Below are positions 8,661 through 17,481 of a DNA stretch of 64,000 nt, piece after piece. The DNA is taken from the NCBI RefSeq assembly GCF_024138715.1, contig NZ_CP092074.1:2790001-2854000 (forward strand), in the 5' to 3' direction. The notes under the pieces are model-generated. The model worked only from the letters and a program-made list of their open reading frames with translations, ran no database searches and had not been told where the DNA came from. Positions within the stretch are counted from its first letter, which is position 1. Each line of letters starts with the position of its first letter. The stretch is from Emticicia sp. 21SJ11W-3 (GTDB lineage: Bacteria > Bacteroidota > Bacteroidia > Cytophagales > Spirosomataceae). Both the position numbers and the translations under genes were made by a program.

Positions 8661-9973
8661 TGAAAAAACTCTTTACCAACCTTACTTTCTGGGTTTTAAC
8701 TGCCATTATCTGTGGTGTTTTACTGGGCCATTATAACCCCGGCTTTGCCCTGAAACCCATTCTTGAAAAAGGCATAAAAATTAACCTCTTTGTTTCTGAA
8801 TTTGAAATAAAAACCACATTCAGTGAGATGATGAGCAGTGTTTTTATCAGCACCGTGAAACTCTTCATTAATCCTATTATATTTCTTACCATTACATTGG
8901 GTATTATATCAATGGGCGACCTGAAGAAAGTAGGCAAGGTTGGCGCCAAAGCATTGATATACTTTGAGGTGGTAACCACCATAGCGCTGATAGTAGGTAT
9001 TTTTGTTGCCAACATTTTGCGCCCCGGCGACGGCGTGGTAACTGATAACATTAAGGGTGGCGATATCTCTAAATACACCCAAAGCGCGGAGCATTTCAGC
9101 TGGATAAAATTTTTCTGGGACAACGTAACCTTGCAGGTACTGGTAGTTGCCATTGCGCTGGGTGTGTTGCTGAGCAATTACTCCGGCAGGCAGGCAGTGG
9201 TTAATTTTTTGTCGCCCATTTCAAAAAAAGTTTTCTGGGCGTTGCATAAGGTAATGCTCTTTGCGCCCATCGGGGCATTTGGGGGCATGGCCTTTACCAT
9301 TGCCAGGTATGGTATTAAAACGCTGCTTCCGCTGGCCAAGCTGATGGCCACAGTTTATACCACCATGGCCATCTTTGTATTTGTGGTGCTGTATTTTATA
9401 CTAAACCATTACAAAATAAGCCTGTTGAAGTTTCTGAAGTATATCAGAGAAGAACTGCTGATTGTGCTGGGTACGTCTTCATCAGAAGCGGCCTTGCCCT
9501 CATTAATGGAGAAGCTCGAAAAAATGGGGTGTTCAAAATCGGTGGTGGGGCTGGTGGTTCCGGCAGGGTATTCGTTTAACCTTGACGGCACAACTATTTA
9601 TTTATCAATGGCCGTAATCTTCCTAGCGCAAGTATTTAATGTGCATCTGGATATTCAGCAGATATTGACCATCATTGGCATCCTGATGGTAACCTCCAAA
9701 GGAGCGGCGGGTGTAACGGGCAGCGGCTTTATTGTGCTGGCCTCTACCCTGACGGCCATTAAGGTGATACCCGTAGAAGGGCTGGCTCTGCTGCTGGGTG
9801 TAGACAGGTTCATGTCAGAAGCCCGCGCCATTACCAACTTTATTGGCAATGGTGTGGCAACGGTTTGGATATCGAACAATGAAAATGAGTTCGACCGCAA
9901 CAAAATGAATCTGGCGTTTAGCAACATCGATAAATTTGAAGACATATTAACCGATAACATCAACAATAAATGA
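8660..9973 (+). CDS. Dicarboxylate/amino acid:cation symporter (DAACS family)
   Basis: A 437-residue inner-membrane symporter of the GltP/DctA family. The family hallmarks are visible: the re-entrant loop serine-rich TSSSEAALP (about 272-280), the PAGYSFNLDGT segment in TM7 (about 300) and a second hairpin SKGAAGVTGSGF (about 347-358). It should take up C4-dicarboxylates, glutamate or aspartate with protons or sodium. The malic enzyme gene follows about 130 bases downstream on the same strand, which suggests, without proving, that malate or a related dicarboxylate is the substrate. It overlaps the preceding gene by one base. Confidence 0.9.
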   Translation: MKKLFTNLTFWVLTAIICGVLLGHYNPGFALKPILEKGIKINLFVSEFEIKTTFSEMMSSVFISTVKLFINPIIFLTITLGIISMGDLKKVGKVGAKALIYFEVVTTIALIVGIFVANILRPGDGVVTDNIKGGDISKYTQSAEHFSWIKFFWDNVTLQVLVVAIALGVLLSNYSGRQAVVNFLSPISKKVFWALHKVMLFAPIGAFGGMAFTIARYGIKTLLPLAKLMATVYTTMAIFVFVVLYFILNHYKISLLKFLKYIREELLIVLGTSSSEAALPSLMEKLEKMGCSKSVVGLVVPAGYSFNLDGTTIYLSMAVIFLAQVFNVHLDIQQILTIIGILMVTSKGAAGVTGSGFIVLASTLTAIKVIPVEGLALLLGVDRFMSEARAITNFIGNGVATVWISNNENEFDRNKMNLAFSNIDKFEDILTDNINNK

Positions 9974-10068
9974 GTAGAAACCACTATGTCCGCCACAAAA
10001 TGAAAAACGGCAGCCTGGCATCAGGCCTAAAAACCCGATTTTCTTTCCATCAAACAATTAACATTGCT

Positions 10069-10076
10069 TACCTTTG
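10069..10076 (+). promoter_or_regulatory. Promoter -7 element of maeB
   Basis: TACCTTTG matches the Bacteroidota sigma consensus TAnnTTTG exactly. It lies about 28 bases before the chosen ATG and would place transcription start downstream of the alternative TTG at 10074, which argues against that start. No good TTTG is seen at -33. Confidence 0.5.
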
Positions 10077-10103
10077 CCGCCAGAATCAAAATTTATTCGA
10101 AAT

Positions 10104-12377
10104 ATGAGTTCTAATAAAACACTGAAAGAAGAAGCCTTGCATTACCACGCCAAGGGGCGTCCGGGCAAAATAGAGGTGATTCCATCGAAAGAAACTGCCA
10201 CACAAAGAGACCTTACCCTGGCGTATTCGCCGGGTGTGGCCGAACCATGTATGGCTATTTATGAGAATCCGGAAGATGTTTACAAATATACCGCCAAGGG
10301 AAACCTGGTAGCCGTAATATCTAACGGAACAGCCGTTTTAGGGCTGGGTGATATTGGGCCGGAAGCCGGAAAACCCGTAATGGAAGGCAAAGGCCTTTTG
10401 TTTAAAATATATGCCGATATTGATGTATTTGACATAGAACTGAACACCAAAAATGTTGACGAGTTTGTAAGAACCGTGAAGATTCTTGAACCCACTTTTG
10501 GTGGTGTGAACCTGGAAGACATTTCGGCCCCTGAGTGTTTTGAAATTGAAGAACGGCTGAAAGCCGAGCTGAATATTCCGGTAATGCACGATGACCAGCA
10601 CGGAACGGCCATTATTTCGGCCGCTGCGTTAAAAAATGCACTGGAACTGGTAAACAAAAAATTTGAGGACGTAAAGATTGTGATCAATGGTGCGGGGGCT
10701 TCGGCCATTTCATGCACGCGTTTGTATAATAGCCTTGGGGCGCAGAAGAAAAACATTTTCATGTTCGACAGCAAGGGGCTTATTCACCCCAGCCGTACGA
10801 ATCTGGATGGCAAAAAGATTGAATTTGCCAACGATAACCTGCCTGCTGAAACCACACTGGCTGACGCCCTGAACGGCGCAGATGTTTTTATTGGTTTGTC
10901 TAAAGGTAATACCCTGAAACAAGAAATGGTGAAGGTAATGGCTAAAGACTGTATTGTGTTTGCTATGGCCAATCCAACGCCTGAGATTTCTTATGAAGAA
11001 GCCATGGCTGCCCGCGAAGACATTATTTTTGCCACCGGCCGGTCAGACTACCCCAATCAGGTAAATAACGTGCTGGGGTTCCCATATATATTCAGAGGTG
11101 CGCTGGACGTACGCTCAAAAATCATTAATGAAGAAATGAAGCTGGCGGCCGTAAATGCCCTGGCAGACCTGGCCAAAAAGCCTGTGCCAGATATTGTAAA
11201 TATGGCTTATGGCGAAAACAACCTGATTTTTGGCAAAAAGTATATCATTCCAAAACCGGTTGACCCCCGCCTGCTTACTACGGTTGCACCGGCAGTTGCC
11301 AAAGCGGCTATGGATACAGGCGTGGCCAAGTTTCCGATTATTGACTGGGAGGCCTATGATACCCAACTATCGAAACGTTTAGGGCAGGATAACACACTTA
11401 CCAAGGTGATTATCACAAAGGCCAAACAGAATCCGAAAAAACGTGTGGTTTTTGCTGATGCAGAAAACCTAACGGTATTGAAAGCAGCGCAACAGGTAAT
11501 AGATGAAAACATTGCCATACCTATTTTGCTGGGTAACGAAAACCGCATTAATCAGCTGGTATTAGAAAACCACATTGATATTGCCGGGGTAGAAATCATA
11601 GACCCGCGCTCTGCCAAGCAGGAGCCAAACCTCAAGAAATTCGGTGAGTTGTTCTACGAAAAACGCAAACGTAAAGGCTTTAATAAGTTTGAAGCCACAA
11701 TGGTAATGCTGAACCGCAATTACTACGGCGCCATGATGGTTGAAACCGGCGAAGCCGAAGCCATGATTGGCGGTATGACCCGTAATTATCCGGAAACGAT
11801 TCGTCCGGCATTGCAGATTGTGGGTCGTCAGGAAGGCTTAAAGAAAGTATCAGGTATGTATATTCTGATGAGCCGTTTTGGTCCGTTGTTCCTGGCTGAT
11901 ACCACTGTCAACTTCAACCCGACTACTGATGAGATTGTAGAAATTACCGAACTGGCCGCTAAAGAGGTAGAGAAGTTTAATATTAAACCGCGTATTGCTT
12001 TGCTTACGTACTCTAACTTTGGCAGTGCCGACGGCGAAGATGCAGCCAAAATGCAGAAGGCAGTGTCTATTCTGAAAGAAAAGCACCCGACCATGATAGT
12101 AGACGGCGAAATGCAGGCTCACTTACCGTTTGACCTGGACTTACTGAGAGAGAATCATCCTTTCTGCGACCTGGTAGAGGGTGGTGCTAATACGCTTATT
12201 TTCCCGAATCTTTCGGCTTCCAACATTGCTTATAACCTGGTAAAAGAAATTGCGAACATCGAGAAAATCGGGCCGATTCTTTTAGGTATGAAAAAACCGG
12301 TTCACGTGTTGCAATTGGGTAGCTCTGTACGAGAGATTGTGAATATGGTGGCTATTGCCGTTGTTGATGCGAAGTAG
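10104..12377 (+). CDS. maeB: NADP-dependent malic enzyme, MaeB type
   Basis: A 757-residue enzyme that decarboxylates malate to pyruvate with reduction of NADP. The N-terminal malic domain (about 10-160) contains the AYSPGVAEPC motif and NGTAVLGLGDIG; the NAD-binding domain (about 160-410) contains MHDDQHGTA and a Rossmann INGAGASA. The C-terminal third (about 420-757) is a phosphotransacetylase-like domain that is regulatory in MaeB and binds acetyl-CoA. The length fits the MaeB fusion class. It lies downstream of a dicarboxylate symporter and has its own promoter-like element and a strong terminator. Confidence 0.93.
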   Translation: MSSNKTLKEEALHYHAKGRPGKIEVIPSKETATQRDLTLAYSPGVAEPCMAIYENPEDVYKYTAKGNLVAVISNGTAVLGLGDIGPEAGKPVMEGKGLLFKIYADIDVFDIELNTKNVDEFVRTVKILEPTFGGVNLEDISAPECFEIEERLKAELNIPVMHDDQHGTAIISAAALKNALELVNKKFEDVKIVINGAGASAISCTRLYNSLGAQKKNIFMFDSKGLIHPSRTNLDGKKIEFANDNLPAETTLADALNGADVFIGLSKGNTLKQEMVKVMAKDCIVFAMANPTPEISYEEAMAAREDIIFATGRSDYPNQVNNVLGFPYIFRGALDVRSKIINEEMKLAAVNALADLAKKPVPDIVNMAYGENNLIFGKKYIIPKPVDPRLLTTVAPAVAKAAMDTGVAKFPIIDWEAYDTQLSKRLGQDNTLTKVIITKAKQNPKKRVVFADAENLTVLKAAQQVIDENIAIPILLGNENRINQLVLENHIDIAGVEIIDPRSAKQEPNLKKFGELFYEKRKRKGFNKFEATMVMLNRNYYGAMMVETGEAEAMIGGMTRNYPETIRPALQIVGRQEGLKKVSGMYILMSRFGPLFLADTTVNFNPTTDEIVEITELAAKEVEKFNIKPRIALLTYSNFGSADGEDAAKMQKAVSILKEKHPTMIVDGEMQAHLPFDLDLLRENHPFCDLVEGGANTLIFPNLSASNIAYNLVKEIANIEKIGPILLGMKKPVHVLQLGSSVREIVNMVAIAVVDAK

Positions 12378-12396
12378 TAAGTTATTTTTGATACGA

Positions 12397-12431
12397 AAAG
12401 TTGTTATCTTTACTGGTAACAACTTTTTTTT
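12397..12431 (+). terminator. Intrinsic terminator of maeB
   Basis: Perfect 10-bp stem AAAGTTGTTA / TAACAACTTT around a 10-base loop, followed by a run of T, 20 bases after the maeB stop. Confidence 0.9.
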
Positions 12432-12465
12432 ATTGATGGTCCTCATCAATTATACTCTATTGAAT

Positions 12466-12720
12466 TTTTTATTCCTCTGTTGTTACTTTTTGCGGAAAAA
12501 GTAACCAAAAACCCTCATCATTTAAACTCGCAGACTAGCCGTCCGCCAATAAAAATCTAAAGTTTTTTTGCTTCTTCCATAAATATATTTCCCGATTTTT
12601 AATCTTGCTCAGACAGAAAATGATGTTTTAAGGTTGGTAATTTTAGTCGTTATCTCTTTTTCTGCGATTCACTTACTCAGTGAAACTCCGTGCCTTAACT
12701 CAGTGCAACTCAGCGGTAAA
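12466..12720 (+). repeat. Dispersed non-coding repeat, copy 1
   Basis: This gene-free stretch resembles 62121-62352 block by block: a T-rich start, a hairpin GTTACTTTTT/AAAAAGTAAC (12482-12505), CATCATTTAAACTCGCA, a central variable part with CGATTTTTAA, and an end block of the form GTGAAACTCCGTGC...TTAACTC...GTGCAACTC. Both copies have the same orientation. No reading frame is conserved. It fills the gap between maeB and the DUF2752 gene. Confidence 0.75.
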
Positions 12721-12727
12721 AAGAAAA

Positions 12728-13123
12728 TTACTCAGCAGGAGCCAGATAATGAAATGGGGGGCCGGGGATATTTCTGAGAACTGTAAAAACTATTACAAAC
12801 ACCACTAAAGGCAATAAAAACCGGCGTGAGTAGAAAAACTCCGGAAAGGTTTTTCTGCCGGTTATTTCTTCCAGAAATTTGAGGCCAACCAATGGCACTA
12901 CTAAAAAAACAAGCAGGTTATTTTGGGCGGCTACAGCAAAATGGCCGTGCAACAAGGCATGAAATGCCCGTTGCCCGCCACAACCCAGGCAATATAAGCC
13001 CGTTGCCCGGTGAAAAAGGCACTGTAAGTCTGGCAGAAAATTTATGGAAGGATAGAAAAAATAATAGGTGGTAACGGCCACGGCCAATACCACCAACAAT
13101 ATTTTAACTGATGAAGAACCCAT
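12728..13123 (-). CDS. DUF2752 membrane protein
   Basis: A 131-residue membrane protein with about three hydrophobic helices. It carries the DUF2752 signature C-x-FHRATGLYCLGCGGQRA (about 34-52); the consensus CPGCGG reads CLGCGG here. Function is unknown for the family; the conserved cysteines could bind metal. ATG at 13123 leaves 4 bases after the stop of the RDD gene upstream, so they form an operon. The longer open frame begins at a TTG inside that gene and is not preferred. Confidence 0.85.
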   Translation of the reverse strand: MGSSSVKILLVVLAVAVTTYYFFYPSINFLPDLQCLFHRATGLYCLGCGGQRAFHALLHGHFAVAAQNNLLVFLVVPLVGLKFLEEITGRKTFPEFFYSRRFLLPLVVFVIVFTVLRNIPGPPFHYLAPAE

Positions 13124-13127
13124 AGTT

Positions 13128-13610
13128 TTAACTTTCAACTACAAAAGTACGGGCGGCCAGGTCGTGCAGGTTTTGTTCTTCTTTATTAAATAAACAAATC
13201 AGAAACAGCAAACCGCAAAACTGCCCCGTTACAAATTTCACCAGGGCCCTGATAAAGGCGTCGCCCATGGTAAGCGGCTGGCCATTCTCTTTTACTACTT
13301 TTATACGCATTATCTGCATGCCTAGTGTGCCTTGTTTAGAAGAAGCAGTAAAGAGGGTATCATAAATTATAGGCGCAATTAAGGCCAGCAAAATAATACC
13401 AAATATGCTGATACCGGCAACTGCCAGAGAAGCAATATCGTCGGGCGATATATCCTCGCCGCTGTTATAAAAACTGTCGTTAAAGCCTAAAAAGGCAAAG
13501 ATTCCACCAAAGGGAATGAGCAGCAAAAACAGACCCATACCGAGTATGAAGCCATCAAGCAAATAAGCTACCAGACGTTTGCCAAAGCCTGCAAACTGTA
13601 CGTTTTTCAT
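13128..13610 (-). CDS. RDD-family membrane protein (1)
   Basis: A 160-residue RDD protein: an amphipathic start FGKRLVAYLLDGFILG with the R and D of the family, three predicted membrane helices, and the GTLGMQIMRIKVVKENGQPLTMGDAFIRALVK block before the last helix. The role is uncertain; RDD proteins are linked to ion or small-molecule transport, some as Na+(Li+)/H+ antiporters. It is a paralogue of the next gene upstream and heads a two-gene unit with the DUF2752 gene. Confidence 0.88.
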   Translation of the reverse strand: MKNVQFAGFGKRLVAYLLDGFILGMGLFLLLIPFGGIFAFLGFNDSFYNSGEDISPDDIASLAVAGISIFGIILLALIAPIIYDTLFTASSKQGTLGMQIMRIKVVKENGQPLTMGDAFIRALVKFVTGQFCGLLFLICLFNKEEQNLHDLAARTFVVES

Positions 13611-13784
13611 AGTAAAAAAGATTTATAGTTCAGATAAGTACTATTTAAAGCCGGAATCCGGGTTACCCCGGTTTCATTGAGGTAACTGTCGGCTACAACC
13701 AAATCTAAATATATTATCTTATATTTTACGTATTTGCTGCAAAATTCTATTTTCAGGTAGCTGAGAATCGGGTCTTGCTTATGA

Positions 13785-14261
13785 TTAATCCTCTACAACC
13801 AGTGTTTTAACTGCCCTGTCGTGCAGGTTTTGCTGGTTTTTGTCGAACATACAAACCATCATCAGTAAATAACACATGGTTGCGGTAATATACTTTACAA
13901 TAGCCCTTAAAAACGAGTCGCCGAAGTTAATTCTGCCGCCGTCTTCTCTGATTACTTTGATGCGCATGATACGCTTGCCAAAGGTAGCCTGATAAGAGGA
14001 AGCCGTAAGAACGGCGTCATAAATAAACGGAAGCAATAAAATAACACCAACCACACCTAAAATACCAAAAGCAAAAAGGATATCTAATGGCGAGTTGATG
14101 CTTTCTGAGTAGTTGTCATAGTCTTTTTTTAATGGAGCCAGCATACCAAAGAACATAATGCCGGAGAAAACCAGCAAAATGAAAAAAACAAACATGATGA
14201 GGCGGTCAATAAGATGGGCAACCAAACGCTTGCCCAAACTGGCTAATTTAGCATTTTGCAT
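13785..14261 (-). CDS. RDD-family membrane protein (2)
   Basis: A 158-residue paralogue of the RDD protein at 13128-13610, with the same start (LGKRLVAHLIDRLIMF), three hydrophobic segments and the ATFGKRIMRIKVIREDG block. The C-terminal ends are nearly alike (QQNLHDRAVKTLVVED versus EQNLHDLAARTFVVES), so the pair arose by tandem duplication. The 174-base gap between them has no recognisable terminator, so they may be transcribed together. Confidence 0.87.
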   Translation of the reverse strand: MQNAKLASLGKRLVAHLIDRLIMFVFFILLVFSGIMFFGMLAPLKKDYDNYSESINSPLDILFAFGILGVVGVILLLPFIYDAVLTASSYQATFGKRIMRIKVIREDGGRINFGDSFLRAIVKYITATMCYLLMMVCMFDKNQQNLHDRAVKTLVVED

Positions 14262-14364
14262 TGAAACGGCAGGTTAGTGTTTAGATTCAATAATCTGTGA
14301 CAGATTCTCATAAAAGATGCCTGAGCATGGGGTAGCCACAGTTTTTCAATGCTTCAAAAATAAA

Positions 14365-14395
14365 CAAAAAACCCGGAAATCAAATTTCCGGGGCT
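14365..14395 (-). terminator. Intrinsic terminator of the DUF115-like gene
   Basis: On the minus strand, stem CCCGGAAA/TTTCCGGG with a short loop is followed by a run of T, just downstream of the stop at 14414. Confidence 0.85.
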
Positions 14396-14413
14396 TAAAA
14401 TCTTTCGGTTTTA

Positions 14414-15268
14414 TCAGGCTATATCTTTTACCTTTATTATTCTGAAAACATCAACGTAGCTTCTGGCGCTGGCATTGAAAACTTTTACGCCCAATGCGTT
14501 GGCATAGCGTGCCAGTACCTCATAACCGTAAAAGGCTTTATGAAGCGAAAAAAACTGCTGGCTCATGTAAGATGTTTCACGGGCGCCAATGGCATAATCT
14601 TCATTACCGTAAAAGTGGGTGTCGCTTACCAACAGGTTATTGTTTTCGTCGAGCCTGATGGCCTCATGCCAGGAGTGGTCGGCACCAAAGAGGTAAATCT
14701 CCTGATACCCTTTATTAAGTGCATAATATAGCGCTGCTACCAGCACGTTCTGGCATTGGGGCATGGCCAGGCCACGCTTAAATAAACCATGCACCAGCCA
14801 CTTATAGCCTGTGGCAATAGTATAATTATAAGGTATGGGTTTGATATTCGGGTTTTCGGCCACCTGACTTCTGAAATAGGCCGACTTCCACATTCTTTTG
14901 GGTATGTACAAATTAAGCGGCCAGGTGGTGTTGTCTACAATACCTCTTAAACCGGTGCGGCCATGCCAGTGGTCGGGGTTCATAAACGCCCAGTCGAGCA
15001 ACAGATAATTGGCTGGCTTCAGTTGTTTATACTGTTCTGTTACCGAAAACAGATTAACGGCAAAGAGGTCTAGCTGCTGCAAAAACCGGGTGTCTTGCTC
15101 AAGCGTTGTTGTAAGCGACGGCCCATTGCCCAGTATACCGCAGCGGGTGGCTGTGGTTTTATCTGTTTTCAGGGTGAAATCAGACATAAACAGCACTTTA
15201 AAAACAGATACTACACTGCTAAAAAACAAACCGGCTTTTTGCTGAACCGACAATAGGAATTGAATCAT
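14414..15268 (-). CDS. DUF115/MptE-like or sialyltransferase-like protein
   Basis: A 284-residue protein with a hydrophobic N-terminal segment and then GILGNGPSL (about 45-53), the nucleotide-binding opening shared by DUF115/MptE-like proteins and GT42-like transferases. A second block, GYQEIYLFGADHSW (about 187-200), fits the same fold. It may modify a surface glycan, but no other glycan gene adjoins it, so the substrate is open. I prefer ATG at 15268 over the GTG two codons upstream. A near-consensus -7 element (TACTTTCG) lies about 20 bases upstream. Confidence 0.65.
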   Translation of the reverse strand: MIQFLLSVQQKAGLFFSSVVSVFKVLFMSDFTLKTDKTTATRCGILGNGPSLTTTLEQDTRFLQQLDLFAVNLFSVTEQYKQLKPANYLLLDWAFMNPDHWHGRTGLRGIVDNTTWPLNLYIPKRMWKSAYFRSQVAENPNIKPIPYNYTIATGYKWLVHGLFKRGLAMPQCQNVLVAALYYALNKGYQEIYLFGADHSWHEAIRLDENNNLLVSDTHFYGNEDYAIGARETSYMSQQFFSLHKAFYGYEVLARYANALGVKVFNASARSYVDVFRIIKVKDIA

Positions 15269-15301
15269 AAACACAAATTTGCCACGAAAGTAGGGCTATT
15301 A

Positions 15302-16021
15302 TCAGATTAAATCAAATAAATCCTTCACGCCCAGCATTCTGGTTCTGGTAAAACCCTCGCCGAACCTGGCACCGATAGGATGCCCCATTTCCTGCGAACG
15401 CGCCTTCAGAAACTCAAAAAACTCTGGGCTGGTGAGGTATGATTCCGGCTCAGTGCTGTTGGGGTCATAAAACTGGCTTTTATACGCACGGATTGACGCC
15501 TCTTTGATATCCCAGTAATCAGAAATATCAACCACAAAATCGGGCTTTATGTGGCGGTCCTGAATATAGTTATACAAGTGCTTGGGCCGCCAGGCAGCCT
15601 GTAGATTGCCGGTGGCATCGGTTGTTTGTATCATACGCAGGCCCGACAAAAAGCAGGCATCTAATGCCAGGGCCGCGCCTTTGCCGTGGTCGGGGTGGCG
15701 GTCTTCAACGGCGTTGGCCAGCACAATATCAGGTTGGTATTTACGGATAACCGATATCAGCTTCATCTGGTGTTCTTCGTCATTTTTAAAGAAACCGTCT
15801 CTGAAACCCAGGTTTTCACGTGCTGATATTTTCAATATTGCAGATGCTGCTGCCGATTCTGCCGCCCGTATTTCAGGTGTGCCACGGGTGCCCAGTTCGC
15901 CACGGGTAAAATCTACGATACCCACTTTTTTGCCTTTGGCAATTGCTGCTGCCATTGTGCCACCGCATGACATCTCTGCGTCATCAGGGTGCGCAGCCAT
16001 TACAAGTATATCTAATTTCAT
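15302..16021 (-). CDS. bshB1: Bacillithiol biosynthesis deacetylase BshB1
   Basis: A 239-residue LmbE/PIG-L-family zinc deacetylase that removes the acetyl group from GlcNAc-malate in bacillithiol synthesis. The zinc motif AHPDDAE (about 10-16) and the second motif DRHPDH (about 109-114) are intact, and TRGELGTRGT is characteristic of BshB1. Bacillithiol is the low-molecular-weight thiol of many Bacteroidota. bshA and bshC are not in the window. The gene ends 33 bases before the DUF115-like gene on the same strand. Confidence 0.92.
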   Translation of the reverse strand: MKLDILVMAAHPDDAEMSCGGTMAAAIAKGKKVGIVDFTRGELGTRGTPEIRAAESAAASAILKISARENLGFRDGFFKNDEEHQMKLISVIRKYQPDIVLANAVEDRHPDHGKGAALALDACFLSGLRMIQTTDATGNLQAAWRPKHLYNYIQDRHIKPDFVVDISDYWDIKEASIRAYKSQFYDPNSTEPESYLTSPEFFEFLKARSQEMGHPIGARFGEGFTRTRMLGVKDLFDLI

Positions 16022-16217
16022 CAGGTAGTATTTTTATCATTTAGGGGTTTAATCCTGAACTTTGACTGGCTAATTTGCCACAGTGGCTGACTGAATGATT
16101 GATTTGATGCTGGTAAATTAAGAATCCGGTAATATAAAAAACAGAAAATTATTGAAATCAATCTGGTACACCATCAGCGCAAGCAGGGTAATGTCAGTTC
16201 AGGATACCCATAGATAT

Positions 16218-16251
16218 AAAAAAAAAGCGGCGCAAATAGTTTCACGCCGCT
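16218..16251 (-). terminator. Intrinsic terminator of the M23 peptidase gene
   Basis: Minus-strand stem AGCGGCG/CGCCGCT followed by nine or more T residues, 23 bases after the stop of the M23 gene. Confidence 0.92.
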
Positions 16252-16273
16252 GCAAATTCTATGTTTTGATGCC

Positions 16274-17392
16274 TTATCTTATTCTTAGTCTGTAACCTAC
16301 CCTTAGTTTGGTTCGGGTTGTGATGCGGTTCAGGCGTGTCAGGTTGCTGATGCTAGTATGGTTACGGCTAGCTATCTCAGACAGCGTATCGCCGGGGCGC
16401 ACCCGTACCCATGCTTTGCGTGTTACCTCTTGCGGCTCTTCAAATTCAAAGTCGCCTTTGCTGGCTCCGCCTCTCAGGTAGTCGTACACACGAGAGGTTA
16501 AAACAAACTCTGCCGAGTTAATATCAATTTTTTCCGGGTTGAATGTAAAGATATTCTTGGGGTCGAAAGGATTGCCCTCATATCGTGTTTCGAAATGCAA
16601 ATGCGGCCCTGAACTACGGCCAGTGCTTCCACCCTTGCCAATTTCGTCGCCTGCTTTTACAACTGTATTGGGTTCAAAATTAATTTTAGACAAGTGTCCG
16701 TAGAGGGTTTCAAGGCCATTATAGTGGCGCACAACCACACACCTGCCATAACCACTATGGTAACCAGCCACCCGAATAATGCCATCAAATGCCGCATAAA
16801 TAGGCTCGCCTGTATCCAGGTCAAGATCTATACCGGTGTGCCAACGGCGCCAGCGCCAGCCAAATTGCGAATTGGTAATACCCTTGCTCATGGGCCCGGC
16901 CCAGTATCTGCCCTGTGCAATATCATATAGTTGGATAGGCACTACTTCTTCGTAGTCTTTGGCATCAATGCCATAAGGGTCTATTACGTTGGTGTTCCAG
17001 ACAGAAAAATAGCTGGCAATACTTACCATGTCGTCGCTGCCGGCAAATTTGGCTACCTCTTCAATTTCAACAATCTGCACTTCGCCTTCATCAATGCTTG
17101 ATGTATCTTCATGCACGGCGGTGTTCAGCTCTTTGATAGGCTCAATTTTCAGGTTTGAGGCCTTCTCGTTTTTTGAGGCCTGAAACTCATTAATAAAGCG
17201 CAGCTTAGGTTCTTCCTCAAAGCTAAACTCGTCGTCCTGTTTCTGATTTTTACTCTGATTTTTGCTTTTGGCATCCTTCTGAGATGAAGGAATATTGGGT
17301 TTGTTGATTTTAACGCCCCGCTCACGCGACTGGCCGAAGCTAGCAACAGCAAATAACAGTAAAGTGGGTAGGGTAAAAAATGCCTTCTTCAT
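16274..17392 (-). CDS. M23-family peptidase with C-terminal LysM
   Basis: A 372-residue exported cell-wall endopeptidase or peptidase-like regulator. A signal peptide (MKKAFFTLPTLLLFAVASFGQ) is followed by a charged linker (about 20-100). The M23/LytM domain has its zinc residues in GWRWRRWHTGIDLDLD (H and D) and SGPHLHFETRY (HxH). A LysM module closes the protein (WVRVRPGDTLSEIASRN to the end). It probably trims peptidoglycan cross-links. I use ATG at 17392; the longer frame begins inside the hairpin after trxB. Confidence 0.9.
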   Translation of the reverse strand: MKKAFFTLPTLLLFAVASFGQSRERGVKINKPNIPSSQKDAKSKNQSKNQKQDDEFSFEEEPKLRFINEFQASKNEKASNLKIEPIKELNTAVHEDTSSIDEGEVQIVEIEEVAKFAGSDDMVSIASYFSVWNTNVIDPYGIDAKDYEEVVPIQLYDIAQGRYWAGPMSKGITNSQFGWRWRRWHTGIDLDLDTGEPIYAAFDGIIRVAGYHSGYGRCVVVRHYNGLETLYGHLSKINFEPNTVVKAGDEIGKGGSTGRSSGPHLHFETRYEGNPFDPKNIFTFNPEKIDINSAEFVLTSRVYDYLRGGASKGDFEFEEPQEVTRKAWVRVRPGDTLSEIASRNHTSISNLTRLNRITTRTKLRVGYRLRIR

Positions 17393-17420
17393 TTGGGAGT
17401 AAATTTTAGGTAGCCCTATC

Positions 17421-17452
17421 ATACAGGCCGGGCTTTGAAACCCGGCCTGTAT
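17421..17452 (-). terminator. Strong hairpin after trxB
   Basis: A perfect 12-bp stem (ATACAGGCCGGG and its complement) with an 8-base loop lies 30 bases after the trxB stop and before the M23 gene. It lacks a good T-run on either strand, so it may be a processing or attenuation structure rather than a full terminator. Confidence 0.6.
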
Positions 17453-17481
17453 GCAAGAACAATATTAGGCATTTCTGATTT

